This document shows, one piece after another, positions 1-7,383 of a DNA stretch of 25,023 bases (positions within the stretch are counted from its first letter, which is position 1; the number at the start of each line of letters is the position of its first letter). The notes under the pieces are model-generated. The model saw only the letters and a list, made by a program, of their open reading frames with translations. It was not told where the DNA came from and made no database searches. Source of the stretch: CAYRPN01 sp964426135 (GTDB lineage Bacteria > Planctomycetota > Phycisphaerae > Phycisphaerales > Phycisphaeraceae); the NCBI GenBank assembly GCA_964426135.1, contig CAYRPN010000086.1, forward strand, positions 1 to 25,023, written 5' to 3'. A program made the position numbers and the translations under genes.

Positions 1-1
1 T

Positions 2-2929
2 GGAGACGACCGCTTCGTTGTCGGCAATCGCCACGGTCGCCGTGCGGTCGGCGGCATCGGGGTCGAGCGTGTACGTCGTGCCCGTCGCCAGATTGAGCGT
101 GACGTTCTCCGTCGCTTCCGCCAGCGTGTCGTCGACGGGCACGAGCACGACATCGACAAACGCCTGCCCCGCGTCGATGACGACGGTGTTGGTGGTGAAG
201 GTGACGTTGTTCTTCTGCAGCACGTAGTCCGTGCCGCGCGTTGCCACCGGCGTGGGCGTGGTGCCCACCGTGAAGTTCACGGTCAGCGGGCCGGCGGTGC
301 TCGGGGTGCGATGGATGCGGAACGTGGCCGTGTTGCCGGCGGGTGAGCCGGACTCGGCGGCGGCGGCGTCGAGGGTTTCGATTCGAACCTGCGGCTCGTT
401 GTCGAGCAGATTCAGAGACACCGTGCGCTGCGCAACGACAGTTGGCAGAACGTAACCGACTCCCGCCGCCAGAGTCATCGTGAGCGACTCGGTTGGCTCC
501 GGAGTCGTGTCGTCGCGTGGCGTGGCGGTGATGTCGACGAAGCTCGCGCCCGCAGGAATCGTGACCACCGTGCCGGCCGCGTTGATGCCGCCGCCGAGGT
601 TGTAATCGCCCAGCGCAGGCGTCGAACCGAAGGTGGCGATGCCGCCCTTGGTGATGTTGACATTGAGCAAGCTCGTGGTGGCGCCGGTGCGCGAGATGCG
701 GATCGTGCCGGTGTCGGTCGCGGGCGTGCCTTCGGTCAGCACGTTGTCCAATGCGGCGATCGACAGCAGCACGGGGTCGTTGTCGGCGATGGTGATGGTG
801 CCGCTGCCATCGCCGGCAATGCCATAGGCGGCCGACGGCGCGATCGTGAGGACGGCGGTTTCGGCAAGCTCGCTGATCGCATCGTTGATTGGCGCAATGG
901 CGACGTCGACGAAAGTCTCGCCCGCCGGGATCACAGCGGTCAGCGGCAGCGCGGCGTAGTCCGCGCCATTGCCGGCGCTTCCGGCAAGCGTGAAATCGAC
1001 GGTCAGCGCGCTATCCGTGTTGCCCGTCCGAGTGAGGCGGAAAACGCCGGGATTCGCGGCCTGCCCGAGATTCGTCTCGGCCGCGGCGGCGTCGAGGACC
1101 GAAAGGGAGACCTGCGTCTCGTCGTCACCTTCGGTGGCGTTGATCTGCACGGACGCGAGGCCGGGGCCTGACAGTGTGAACACCGCCGTCCCCGCGGCAG
1201 TGTCGGAATCGCTGGCGGCGGCGAGGGTGAGGTTCTGGGTAGCCGTCGAGTTGCCGGGCGTAAACAAGAACTGCGAGGGGCCGCCCGTCAGATCCGCGTC
1301 TCCGCCGATCTCTTTCACCAGCGACACCGTCACATCGAATGCAGACTCGAAAAGAAGGCCTACCGTGACAATCGCGCTGTCGCCCTCGGGCACCGTCACC
1401 TGCTGCTGCGACAACACGATGGCCTGCGTCTCGTCGTCGAGAATGACGGCCTCGACCTGATCGCTCGCGGTGACGTTGGCGCTGATGCCCACCAGGGAAA
1501 CGAAAAGATTCTCGTCAGGCTCGTCGATCAGATCCTCGATGATTGGGATCTCCACCGTCTTGACGCTTTGTCCGGGGAGGAAGGTGACATCGGTGTCCAC
1601 CGCGACGAAGTCCGTGCCGGCGATGGCTGAACCGCCGGCGGTCGACACGTGCATGACCACTTCGCTGGTGAGCGCGGCATTCAATCGCAGCGTAAGCGTG
1701 AGTTTACGATCCTGCCCGGGGTTGCCCTCGACGCTGGAGATCTGCACCTCATCGATGCTGCCGAACGTGGATTCCGGCACATCGGTGACCACGATCGTGA
1801 ACTGCTCGTTGACGGCAAACCCCGCACCACCCTGGTCCGTCGCAGTGACAGTGAGATTGACCTGCGGCTCCGCTTCAAAATCCAGGCTTTCGCCCGCCTT
1901 CAGTTTCAACTGCCCCGCCGCGACTTCGAAGCGACTGTCCGAAACGGTAAACGCATGCGAATCCCCGGCATCGGGGTCGGTGACCGTGATCGTGCCGATC
2001 ACGGCACCCGCTGCGTTTTCAGCGACGGAGGCGGCACTGAGCGCGATATCGGTGGGCGCTTCGTTGACGTTGCTGAGATTCACCACGACGGACGCGGTGT
2101 CGGTGCGGCCGGTGATGTCGGTGCCGCGCACGGTGAGATTGAACGCGGCCTGCGATTCAAAGTTGAGCAGGCTGCCGTTCCCCACGGTCAGCCGACCGGT
2201 CGCCGGATCGATGGCGAAGGCGCCGCTGCTGTTGCCTGCGATGATGGAGAAGGTGACGTTGTCGCCGGCGTTGGGGTCGGTGGCGGTGACGAAACCGATC
2301 TCCGTGCCGTTCGCACTGTTCTCGGGCACCGAGAGATTGCCGTCGTTCACCGTGGGCGCGGCGGGGACGGAAACGATGATCTGGCCCGCGACGACTTCCA
2401 CGTTGGTGATGCTGTTGCCGTTGCCATCGGACAACTGAAAGAACAGCGGGTCGGAGTTGATGTTGAAGGTGCCCTGCGCATTGGCGAGGGTTGTGAACTG
2501 CAGCCTGAAGAGGTCCTTGCCAGTGACGGCAGGAGCGGAGACTCCAATCCCGCCAAGGAAGTCGCCGACGCCGAATCCCGCGGGGTTGCCGCTATCGAAT
2601 ATCTGCGGCACCTGTCCGACAAAGAGCGGGTTGTCGCCGGCGCCGGCGGTGGTGAGCGTGACGCCGCTGCCGCCGGGCGACAGGAACGCGGCCACGTTGT
2701 AGGCGGCGATCGAGGCGGTGACGTCCTGCGGAACCACCAGCGAGACATCGACGAAACCGGACAGGCCGGACTGCGTGGCGACGCTGCCGATCATCACCTG
2801 AAGATTGCCGCTCAGCAGCGAGCGCGGCTCAAGGCACTCGAGCGCGACGCCCGACGACAGCGAAGGCGTGGAGCGCTGGCGCGACAACGGATCGCGCCGC
2901 CGTTTCTGTTGAGTGGACAAAATAGACAT
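2..2929 (-). CDS. Giant LEPR-XLL surface protein with cohesin-like, cadherin-like and Calx-beta domains (3' end beyond window)
   Basis: The reading frame stays open from the start at 2929 to the window edge (976 codons, no stop), so the C-terminus is missing. I chose ATG 2929 because a GGAGG lies 7 nt upstream; an in-frame ATG at 2935 abuts that GGAGG too closely. Residues 1-32 are basic and hydroxyl-rich, and LEPRSLLS is at 33-40. Residues about 41-188 form a beta-rich domain that resembles cohesins: it opens with an IGSV...GFVDVSLVVP strand pair and closes with an LSDGNGNSITN...GQIIVSV ending. Two cadherin-like domains follow (about 189-288 and 289-383; VPENS, TDPNAGD and DFEAEPQVNLTVTATD motifs). 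Then come four to five Calx-beta-type repeats (about 386-498, 499-602, 603-717, 718-845, 846-972), with recurring GTDF/GTDY, PAGxxFVDV and TIADND elements. It is an acidic, probably calcium-binding extracellular adhesin or scaffold. It starts 34 bp after the TolC-like gene on the same strand, so it is probably the operon's export cargo. The cohesin assignment is tentative; the repeat assignments are solid. Confidence 0.88.
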   Translation of the reverse strand, partial: MSILSTQQKRRRDPLSRQRSTPSLSSGVALECLEPRSLLSGNLQVMIGSVATQSGLSGFVDVSLVVPQDVTASIAAYNVAAFLSPGGSGVTLTTAGAGDNPLFVGQVPQIFDSGNPAGFGVGDFLGGIGVSAPAVTGKDLFRLQFTTLANAQGTFNINSDPLFFQLSDGNGNSITNVEVVAGQIIVSVPAAPTVNDGNLSVPENSANGTEIGFVTATDPNAGDNVTFSIIAGNSSGAFAIDPATGRLTVGNGSLLNFESQAAFNLTVRGTDITGRTDTASVVVNLSNVNEAPTDIALSAASVAENAAGAVIGTITVTDPDAGDSHAFTVSDSRFEVAAGQLKLKAGESLDFEAEPQVNLTVTATDQGGAGFAVNEQFTIVVTDVPESTFGSIDEVQISSVEGNPGQDRKLTLTLRLNAALTSEVVMHVSTAGGSAIAGTDFVAVDTDVTFLPGQSVKTVEIPIIEDLIDEPDENLFVSLVGISANVTASDQVEAVILDDETQAIVLSQQQVTVPEGDSAIVTVGLLFESAFDVTVSLVKEIGGDADLTGGPSQFLFTPGNSTATQNLTLAAASDSDTAAGTAVFTLSGPGLASVQINATEGDDETQVSLSVLDAAAAETNLGQAANPGVFRLTRTGNTDSALTVDFTLAGSAGNGADYAALPLTAVIPAGETFVDVAIAPINDAISELAETAVLTIAPSAAYGIAGDGSGTITIADNDPVLLSIAALDNVLTEGTPATDTGTIRISRTGATTSLLNVNITKGGIATFGSTPALGDYNLGGGINAAGTVVTIPAGASFVDITATPRDDTTPEPTESLTMTLAAGVGYVLPTVVAQRTVSLNLLDNEPQVRIETLDAAAAESGSPAGNTATFRIHRTPSTAGPLTVNFTVGTTPTPVATRGTDYVLQKNNVTFTTNTVVIDAGQAFVDVVLVPVDDTLAEATENVTLNLATGTTYTLDPDAADRTATVAIADNEAVVS

Positions 2930-2963
2930 AGCCATCCCTCCATAGTACCGACGACAAGCAACA

Positions 2964-4337
2964 TCACGGCGTTTCAACCGCTTCAATCTGCGACAACGGC
3001 TGACCGATCAGGCCTTCCACGACCGCGGCGGCGCGATGGTAATCGCGCATCGCGTTGAGACTCTCCACCTGGGCTTTGAGCAGGTCGCGCTGGGCGTCGA
3101 GCATGTCGTCCAGTTTGATCAGGCCCTGCCTGAACTGCGCCTGCGTCGTGTCGAACGCGGCGCGCAGACTGGGAAGGACCTGCCGGCGCAGCGCCCGGTC
3201 GTGGGCCTGTGCGATGGTCATGTCCCGATGGGCCGCGATCAGTTCATCTCGAGCCGAAGCGCGCGCCTGGTCCGCTGCCGCACGGGCGCGGGCCACGGCA
3301 AAGCGCTTTTCGAGGATGTCCCCCTCCCTGCGATCGAAGATCGGCAGCGGAAAGCCGAACTCCACGAGCAGCGCGTGATCATCGCCGTCGCGGAAATACC
3401 GGCCACCGACGCCCACGGTGACATCGGAAACGGCGCCGGCGCGGGCGAGTTTCAAGGCCGCCTGCCGCTGCGCCACCTCACCTGCAAGGCGCGCCACCTG
3501 CGGATGATCCGCGAGGCGGGCAAGCAGCCGATCGAGGTCCGTGTTCGCGGCGGGGTCCACTTCGAGCGAACCGACGGCAGCACGGAAAGCGGCGCGATCG
3601 CTGTTCCAGCAGGATGCCAACTGTCGCCGGGCGGCTTCCAGTTCCAGTTTCGCCTCGTCATGCTCGATATTCGCCTGCGCCAGCCGGACCTGCGCGTGTT
3701 CGCGCTCAATGGGCAGGATGCCGCCCGCCTTGATGCGATCTTCGATGAGTTGGCTCATGCTCTGCGCAAACTCGACGGCCCCGGCGCGCAACGTGACGCG
3801 CTGCTGTGCCGCCAGCAGCCTGGCGAACCGCCCGCTGACATCGGCGGCGAGCGCGACTCGACGGGCTTCGTAATCCCACGCGGCCAGCATGCGCTCCGCC
3901 TGCGCCAGATCCACGCGGCGGGCGCGCTTGTCGCCCAGCTCGATCACCTGCGTCAGGCGAACGCGCAGGTTCGCGTCGTCGAATCCTTCGCGCTGGCCGC
4001 TGCCCGCGAAATCGTCGAGGCGGAAATCAATTTCCGGATTGGGCATCACGTCGGCCTGCATCTGCCGGGCCTCGGCTTCGCGGACGGCCCATGCATCGCT
4101 CGCCAGCGCCGGGTGACGCATCAGCGCCAGTCGCCAGGCCTCCGTCAACGTGACATCGCCGGTGGGATCCGTGAAGTTCGACGGCGGCGACGCATCAGGA
4201 TCCAGAGGCGGACGATAAGCAGGCACCGGCGCCAGCGCCCGTGGCGGAGCCCAATCGCCATCGGACGCCAGCGGCGACGAAGCGCAGCCGGCAGGCGAGA
4301 GGAGGCAGCAGAAAAGAACCAAGCGTCTCATGTCCAT
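2964..4337 (-). CDS. TolC/CzcC-family outer membrane efflux protein (lipoprotein-like)
   Basis: This is an outer membrane channel of the OEP (TolC/CusC/CzcC) family, which forms trimeric barrels with a periplasmic helical tunnel. With the ATG at 4337 it has 457 residues, normal for the family. The N-terminus MDMRRLVLFCCLL...AGC is a short hydrophobic signal with a cysteine at 18. The residues before it (SPAG) only partly fit a lipobox, but CzcC-type proteins are often lipoproteins. The first OEP repeat starts at about 60 (VTLTEAWRLALMRHPAL) and includes the family's LTQVIELGDKRARRV segment. The second repeat ends in a long helix (FRQGLIKLDDMLDAQRDLL). A longer frame begins with TTG at 4430, overlapping the upstream stop, but it adds a basic leader that would bury the signal peptide, so I prefer 4337 (4331 is equally possible). 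No strong Shine-Dalgarno is visible. It follows the HlyD-like gene and precedes the giant LEPR-XLL gene by 34 bp. Confidence 0.88.
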   Translation of the reverse strand: MDMRRLVLFCCLLSPAGCASSPLASDGDWAPPRALAPVPAYRPPLDPDASPPSNFTDPTGDVTLTEAWRLALMRHPALASDAWAVREAEARQMQADVMPNPEIDFRLDDFAGSGQREGFDDANLRVRLTQVIELGDKRARRVDLAQAERMLAAWDYEARRVALAADVSGRFARLLAAQQRVTLRAGAVEFAQSMSQLIEDRIKAGGILPIEREHAQVRLAQANIEHDEAKLELEAARRQLASCWNSDRAAFRAAVGSLEVDPAANTDLDRLLARLADHPQVARLAGEVAQRQAALKLARAGAVSDVTVGVGGRYFRDGDDHALLVEFGFPLPIFDRREGDILEKRFAVARARAAADQARASARDELIAAHRDMTIAQAHDRALRRQVLPSLRAAFDTTQAQFRQGLIKLDDMLDAQRDLLKAQVESLNAMRDYHRAAAVVEGLIGQPLSQIEAVETP

Positions 4338-4426
4338 GCTTTCAGAAGGAATAACGCCCGGCACGGCGAAACCCGCCGCGCCGACATGTCTCCTCGTCCC
4401 GCGCTCGCGCTCATGCCTGCAAACGT

Positions 4427-5575
4427 TCAACGGACAAGCACCAGTTCGACAACCTCACCCGGGCGCAGCCGAGCATCCGCCGGCACATCGATGCTGATGG
4501 GCAGGCCCCACTCGGGAACCGTGTGGCTGCGAAGCTGGTTGGGCGGCACCATTTCCATCTGCGCGCCAACGACGCGCACCTGACTGCGATGAACCAGGCG
4601 GGGATCGATCCGGCTGCGGATGATCACTTCCATCCCGGGTCTCGGATCGATCCGCTGATCGGCACGCACGTAGGAAATCACGCGACCGGCGGCGGGATCG
4701 GCGATGGTGATGATCGGATCGCCGGTGTTGACCGGCTGCCCCGGACGGCGGTGGATCGCGGCGATGGTGCCCGACACCGGCGCTTTGATCACCAGCAACC
4801 GGGCCTTCGCTTCCAGCGCTTCAACGCGAGCTTCCTGCGCCACCACCGCTTCGCGCAAGGGGGACAGCATCGCATCGATCTCGGCTTTGGCGGATTCAGG
4901 GATCGTGGAGAAAATCTGTTCGAGGGCGGCGAACTTCGCAGCCGTATCGCGGATGGTCTGCTCCAGACCGGTGACGCGCTGGGCGGCGACATCGCGATCC
5001 AGCTTGATTTGCAGGTATTCCACTTCAGTGGCGGCGGTGGATTCCACCAGGCGCTTAACCGCGGCAAGCTGTTCGTCGCGCCGCTGCAGAGTGATGCGCT
5101 CCGTCTCCAGTTCCGCCTTGCGATCGAGCAGCGTCAGGCGGATGCGCTCCAGATCGATGGCCATGCGGCGATTGCCGAGCTGCACATCCTCCTTGCGCCG
5201 ATTTTCCTCGAAGCGAAGCTTCGACTCCTCCGCAGCCACTTCTTTCCTCAGATGTGCCAGGTCGCCCTTGAGTGCGGCCAGTTCGGCGCGGATGGGAGCA
5301 TCGTCCAGACGTGCGATGACCTGATGGGCATCGACCTTCGCGAACAGATCCAGGGGTTCACCTTCCCAGATGAGAATGCCGGCGATCGGGCTGGTGAGGT
5401 CGTAGCGAACGGCGTCGACGGCTCCGATGGCGTTGGGCATGGCGGTCTGCCGGCCCCAGAGCCAGATCGTGCCCGCCACGGCCAGTCCGAACGTCAGCAG
5501 CGGCACCAGACGATAGCGCAACCGGCGCAATCGCTGCGAAATGGGAACGGGAATGCGACCTTGCTTGGATGCCAT
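4427..5575 (-). CDS. HlyD/RND-type periplasmic adaptor (membrane fusion protein)
   Basis: A 382-residue membrane fusion protein, which normally bridges an inner-membrane transporter and a TolC-type channel. A basic N-terminus is followed by one transmembrane anchor (about 23-41, LVPLLTFGLAVAGTIWLWG). The first half of the lipoyl/barrel-sandwich domain is at about 51-100 (SPIAGIL...KVDAHQVIARLDD). A long charged coiled-coil hairpin spans about 100-255. The second lipoyl half follows at about 258-295 (IKAPVSGTIAAIHRRPGQPVNTGDPI), then a beta-barrel domain to the end (PGMEVIIRSRIDPRLVHRSQVRVVG). It starts 33 bp after the DUF4956 gene and is followed by the TolC-like gene. No ABC, RND or MFS pump gene is next to it, which is unusual. 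The DUF4956 membrane protein is the only inner-membrane neighbour. I see no convincing Shine-Dalgarno before the ATG, so it may be translated by coupling. Confidence 0.9.
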   Translation of the reverse strand: MASKQGRIPVPISQRLRRLRYRLVPLLTFGLAVAGTIWLWGRQTAMPNAIGAVDAVRYDLTSPIAGILIWEGEPLDLFAKVDAHQVIARLDDAPIRAELAALKGDLAHLRKEVAAEESKLRFEENRRKEDVQLGNRRMAIDLERIRLTLLDRKAELETERITLQRRDEQLAAVKRLVESTAATEVEYLQIKLDRDVAAQRVTGLEQTIRDTAAKFAALEQIFSTIPESAKAEIDAMLSPLREAVVAQEARVEALEAKARLLVIKAPVSGTIAAIHRRPGQPVNTGDPIITIADPAAGRVISYVRADQRIDPRPGMEVIIRSRIDPRLVHRSQVRVVGAQMEMVPPNQLRSHTVPEWGLPISIDVPADARLRPGEVVELVLVR

Positions 5576-5608
5576 GTTGTCTTGACCCGGGCGTCAACGC
5601 GCCGGCCT

Positions 5609-6304
5609 TTACACTTCGGACTCGTCGGTATGGCTGTAGAGCGCCGGCTGCTCGATGCCCGGAGTGGATCGCAGTTCGGCGACCAGTTCGTGACTGCGCG
5701 ACGGATCGCGCAGCAGCAGGCGGTAGGACAGTTCGAGGCCTTCGTCCGTCAGGTTGCGCTCGCTGGCCAGTTCGGCGCGGCTGGTGTGGCGGCGGAAGGT
5801 TTCGCGCAGCCGCGCCATTCCATCCACCAGATCGCCCGCCAGCCGCAGGCTCAGCATGACGTCGAACCGCAGGCGCGATCCGAACGAGGTGTAGCGGAGG
5901 TAGATGAAGACGAGGCTGATGAACCCGCAGCCCAGCAGAGCGGTGGAGAAGCGCTGCGTGCCGACGGCCACGCCCATGACGATCGTCCAGAGAATGAACG
6001 CGGTGTCGCGCGTGTCCTTGAGGACATTGCGAAAGCGCACGATAGCGAACACCGCCAGCAGGCCGATCGCCACGAACAAGCCGCCGGACATCAGCATCAT
6101 GAGAACGGAAACGATGACGGGCAGGACCACGAGCGAGTTGACGAACATGCGCGAGTACGACAGGCCGGTGTGCGTCCACATGTAGACCCAGCCGACGACG
6201 TGCCCCAGGCAGAACGACAGCAGGAGCATGAGCGCGACGACCTCCGGGGAACCGGCGGTCGAATGCAGATCTCCTCGAAGCAAGGATTCAAAAAAACCAT
6301 CCAT
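5609..6304 (-). CDS. DUF4956 family multi-pass membrane protein
   Basis: A 231-residue inner membrane protein recognised as DUF4956 from its core AVFAIVRFRNVLKDTRDTA followed by FILWTIVMGVAVGTQRF. Hydrophobic segments lie at about 20-42, 52-74, 76-90 and 103-140. Residues about 150-231 form a soluble, probably cytoplasmic tail whose last part (SYRLLLRD...ELVAELRSTPGIEQPAL) looks like an ACT-type or ferredoxin-like fold, reminiscent of MgtC/SapB proteins. The biochemical role of the family is not established. It is often encoded beside VTC-domain and CotH proteins, as here across the divergent intergenic region. A longer frame starts with TTG at 6394, but the best leftward promoter would start transcription near 6391. 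ATG 6304, with a weak GGGGA 8 nt upstream, is therefore preferred. It is the first gene of the leftward operon. Confidence 0.85.
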   Translation of the reverse strand: MDGFFESLLRGDLHSTAGSPEVVALMLLLSFCLGHVVGWVYMWTHTGLSYSRMFVNSLVVLPVIVSVLMMLMSGGLFVAIGLLAVFAIVRFRNVLKDTRDTAFILWTIVMGVAVGTQRFSTALLGCGFISLVFIYLRYTSFGSRLRFDVMLSLRLAGDLVDGMARLRETFRRHTSRAELASERNLTDEGLELSYRLLLRDPSRSHELVAELRSTPGIEQPALYSHTDESEV

Positions 6305-6375
6305 AGGCGGGATCCCCGAAGCGATCTGGGGTGGACTGTCAACCGCAGGAGGGTCCAAACGGCGTAGCACCGGCA

Positions 6376-6413
6376 GGCTTTGCGAATTTCTCAAATAACT
6401 CTAACGCAAAGCC
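6376..6413. promoter_or_regulatory. Perfect 9-bp inverted repeat over the leftward promoter (operator candidate)
   Basis: GGCTTTGCG at 6376-6384 and its exact reverse complement CGCAAAGCC at 6405-6413 are separated by 20 bp. The pair brackets the predicted -10 box and start site of the leftward promoter. This arrangement fits a repressor or activator site able to coordinate the two divergent operons. Half of the repeat would also lie in the leader RNA. No regulator gene is in the window to match it. Confidence 0.4.
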
Positions 6414-6426
6414 AACGGAATGTTAA
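6398..6426 (-). promoter_or_regulatory. Predicted sigma70-type promoter for the leftward operon
   Basis: Read on the minus strand, TTAACA (6426-6421, 5 of 6 matches to the -35 consensus) is separated by exactly 17 bp from TAGAGT (6403-6398, 4 of 6 matches to the -10 consensus). This lies in the most AT-rich stretch of the divergent intergenic region. Transcription would start near 6391, giving a leader of about 85 nt before ATG 6304. No comparable plus-strand promoter was found for the VTC gene. Confidence 0.5.
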
Positions 6427-6537
6427 CATATCCCTCGCGCGGCGGAAAGCCTTCAGATTGCCTGCATCCCTTTTCCACAGTGCCACGCCGGTTCCACGGC
6501 ACTGCCCGGAATTCGAGGCGACCGTACTTGAGTTGTC

Positions 6538-6543
6538 AGGAGG
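6538..6543 (+). promoter_or_regulatory. Strong Shine-Dalgarno of the VTC gene
   Basis: AGGAGG lies 9 nt before ATG 6553. It fixes the start of the VTC-domain protein and is the strongest ribosome binding site in the window. Confidence 0.7.
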
Positions 6544-6552
6544 TCCGCGACG

Positions 6553-7341
6553 ATGTTGCCCAACGAGCGCCTGCAGACCAACCGATTCGAACTGAAATAT
6601 CTCATCAGCCCGCGACAGGCGCTGCTCGTGCGCGATTTCGTGCGCTCGTTGCTGACGCCCGATCGCTACATGAGTCCCGCGCAGCCCGACGGCTACATGG
6701 TCTACAGCGCGTACGTGGATTCGCCGACGCTGATGCTTTGCCGCGCCACGGTCGATGGCGAGAAGAACCGGTACAAGCTCCGCATGCGGTTCTACGACGA
6801 CAACCCGGATCATCCGGTGTTCTTTGAGATCAAGCGGCGGGTCAACGACGCGATTCTCAAATCGCGAGCTGCCGTGCGCCGCGATCGAGCGCTGGAGCTT
6901 CTTCGCGGCAGCGGCCCCCGGGAAAGCGATCTGTTCAATCCTCACGACACGCGCGGCTTCGCCGCGCTGGGCAACTTCTGCCTGCTGCGCGACAAGCTGA
7001 CCGCCAGGCCCACCGCACTGGTCGCTTATCGCCGCGAGGCGTACATGAGCACCGGCGACAACAGCGCCAGGCTCACGCTCGACCGCGAGCTGCGCGGCGC
7101 GGAATGGACCGGCCAGATCGGCGAACTGAATGGCGAGCGCTGGCGACCCGTGCCTGTCGAGCACGTGATCCTCGAACTGAAGTTCACCCAGCGCTTCCCG
7201 CTTTGGATGGGCGAACTGGCGCGCCGGCTCGACTTGCAGCGAACCTCCATGCCCAAGTATGTCGAGTGCATCAGCGCTTTGAGGGAGCCGCGGTTCTCGC
7301 CGGCGGGCCGGATCGGACGGCTGGCCGTCGCGCCCGCCTGA
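6553..7341 (+). CDS. VTC-domain protein, polyphosphate polymerase-like
   Basis: A 262-residue protein made almost entirely of one VTC domain, the triphosphate-tunnel fold that in yeast Vtc4 polymerises ATP gamma-phosphate into polyphosphate. The basic tunnel signature is intact: NRFELKYLI near the N-terminus, YKLRMRFYDD (paired Arg strand), FFEIKRRVND with KSRAAVRRD, AYRREAY...ARLTLDREL, and the metal-binding EHVILELKF strand, followed by MPKYVE near the C-terminus, corresponding to the family's SKY segment. There is no signal peptide, SPX domain or membrane segment, so it should act in the cytoplasm, perhaps at the membrane with the DUF4956 protein encoded divergently. The product could be polyphosphate or another phosphate polymer; the sequence cannot tell. 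It leads the rightward operon, 42 bp before the first giant CotH gene and in the same reading frame as it. Confidence 0.88.
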   Translation: MLPNERLQTNRFELKYLISPRQALLVRDFVRSLLTPDRYMSPAQPDGYMVYSAYVDSPTLMLCRATVDGEKNRYKLRMRFYDDNPDHPVFFEIKRRVNDAILKSRAAVRRDRALELLRGSGPRESDLFNPHDTRGFAALGNFCLLRDKLTARPTALVAYRREAYMSTGDNSARLTLDRELRGAEWTGQIGELNGERWRPVPVEHVILELKFTQRFPLWMGELARRLDLQRTSMPKYVECISALREPRFSPAGRIGRLAVAPA

Positions 7342-7383
7342 CGCGACAAGTCGGGTTTTCGATCACGGGCAACCCCCTGCAAG

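Noticed and set aside
1649..3058. Plus-strand open frame (469 codons) across the left end
   Set aside because: It runs antisense to cadherin-like/Calx-beta and TolC coding sequence and crosses two genes. Its translation is low-complexity and family-less.
4338..4430. N-terminal extension of the TolC-like protein from TTG 4430
   Set aside because: The extension is basic, lacks family similarity and would place the signal peptide internally. Overlap with the upstream stop alone is not enough to support it.
3036..6367. Two long plus-strand frames over the TolC, HlyD and DUF4956 genes
   Set aside because: Both are antisense shadows. The minus-strand products are clear family members.
6379..6460. 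Plus-strand promoter for the VTC gene
   Set aside because: TTGCGA and GTTAACAT elements are present, but no pairing gives a proper -10 at 16-18 bp, so none is called.
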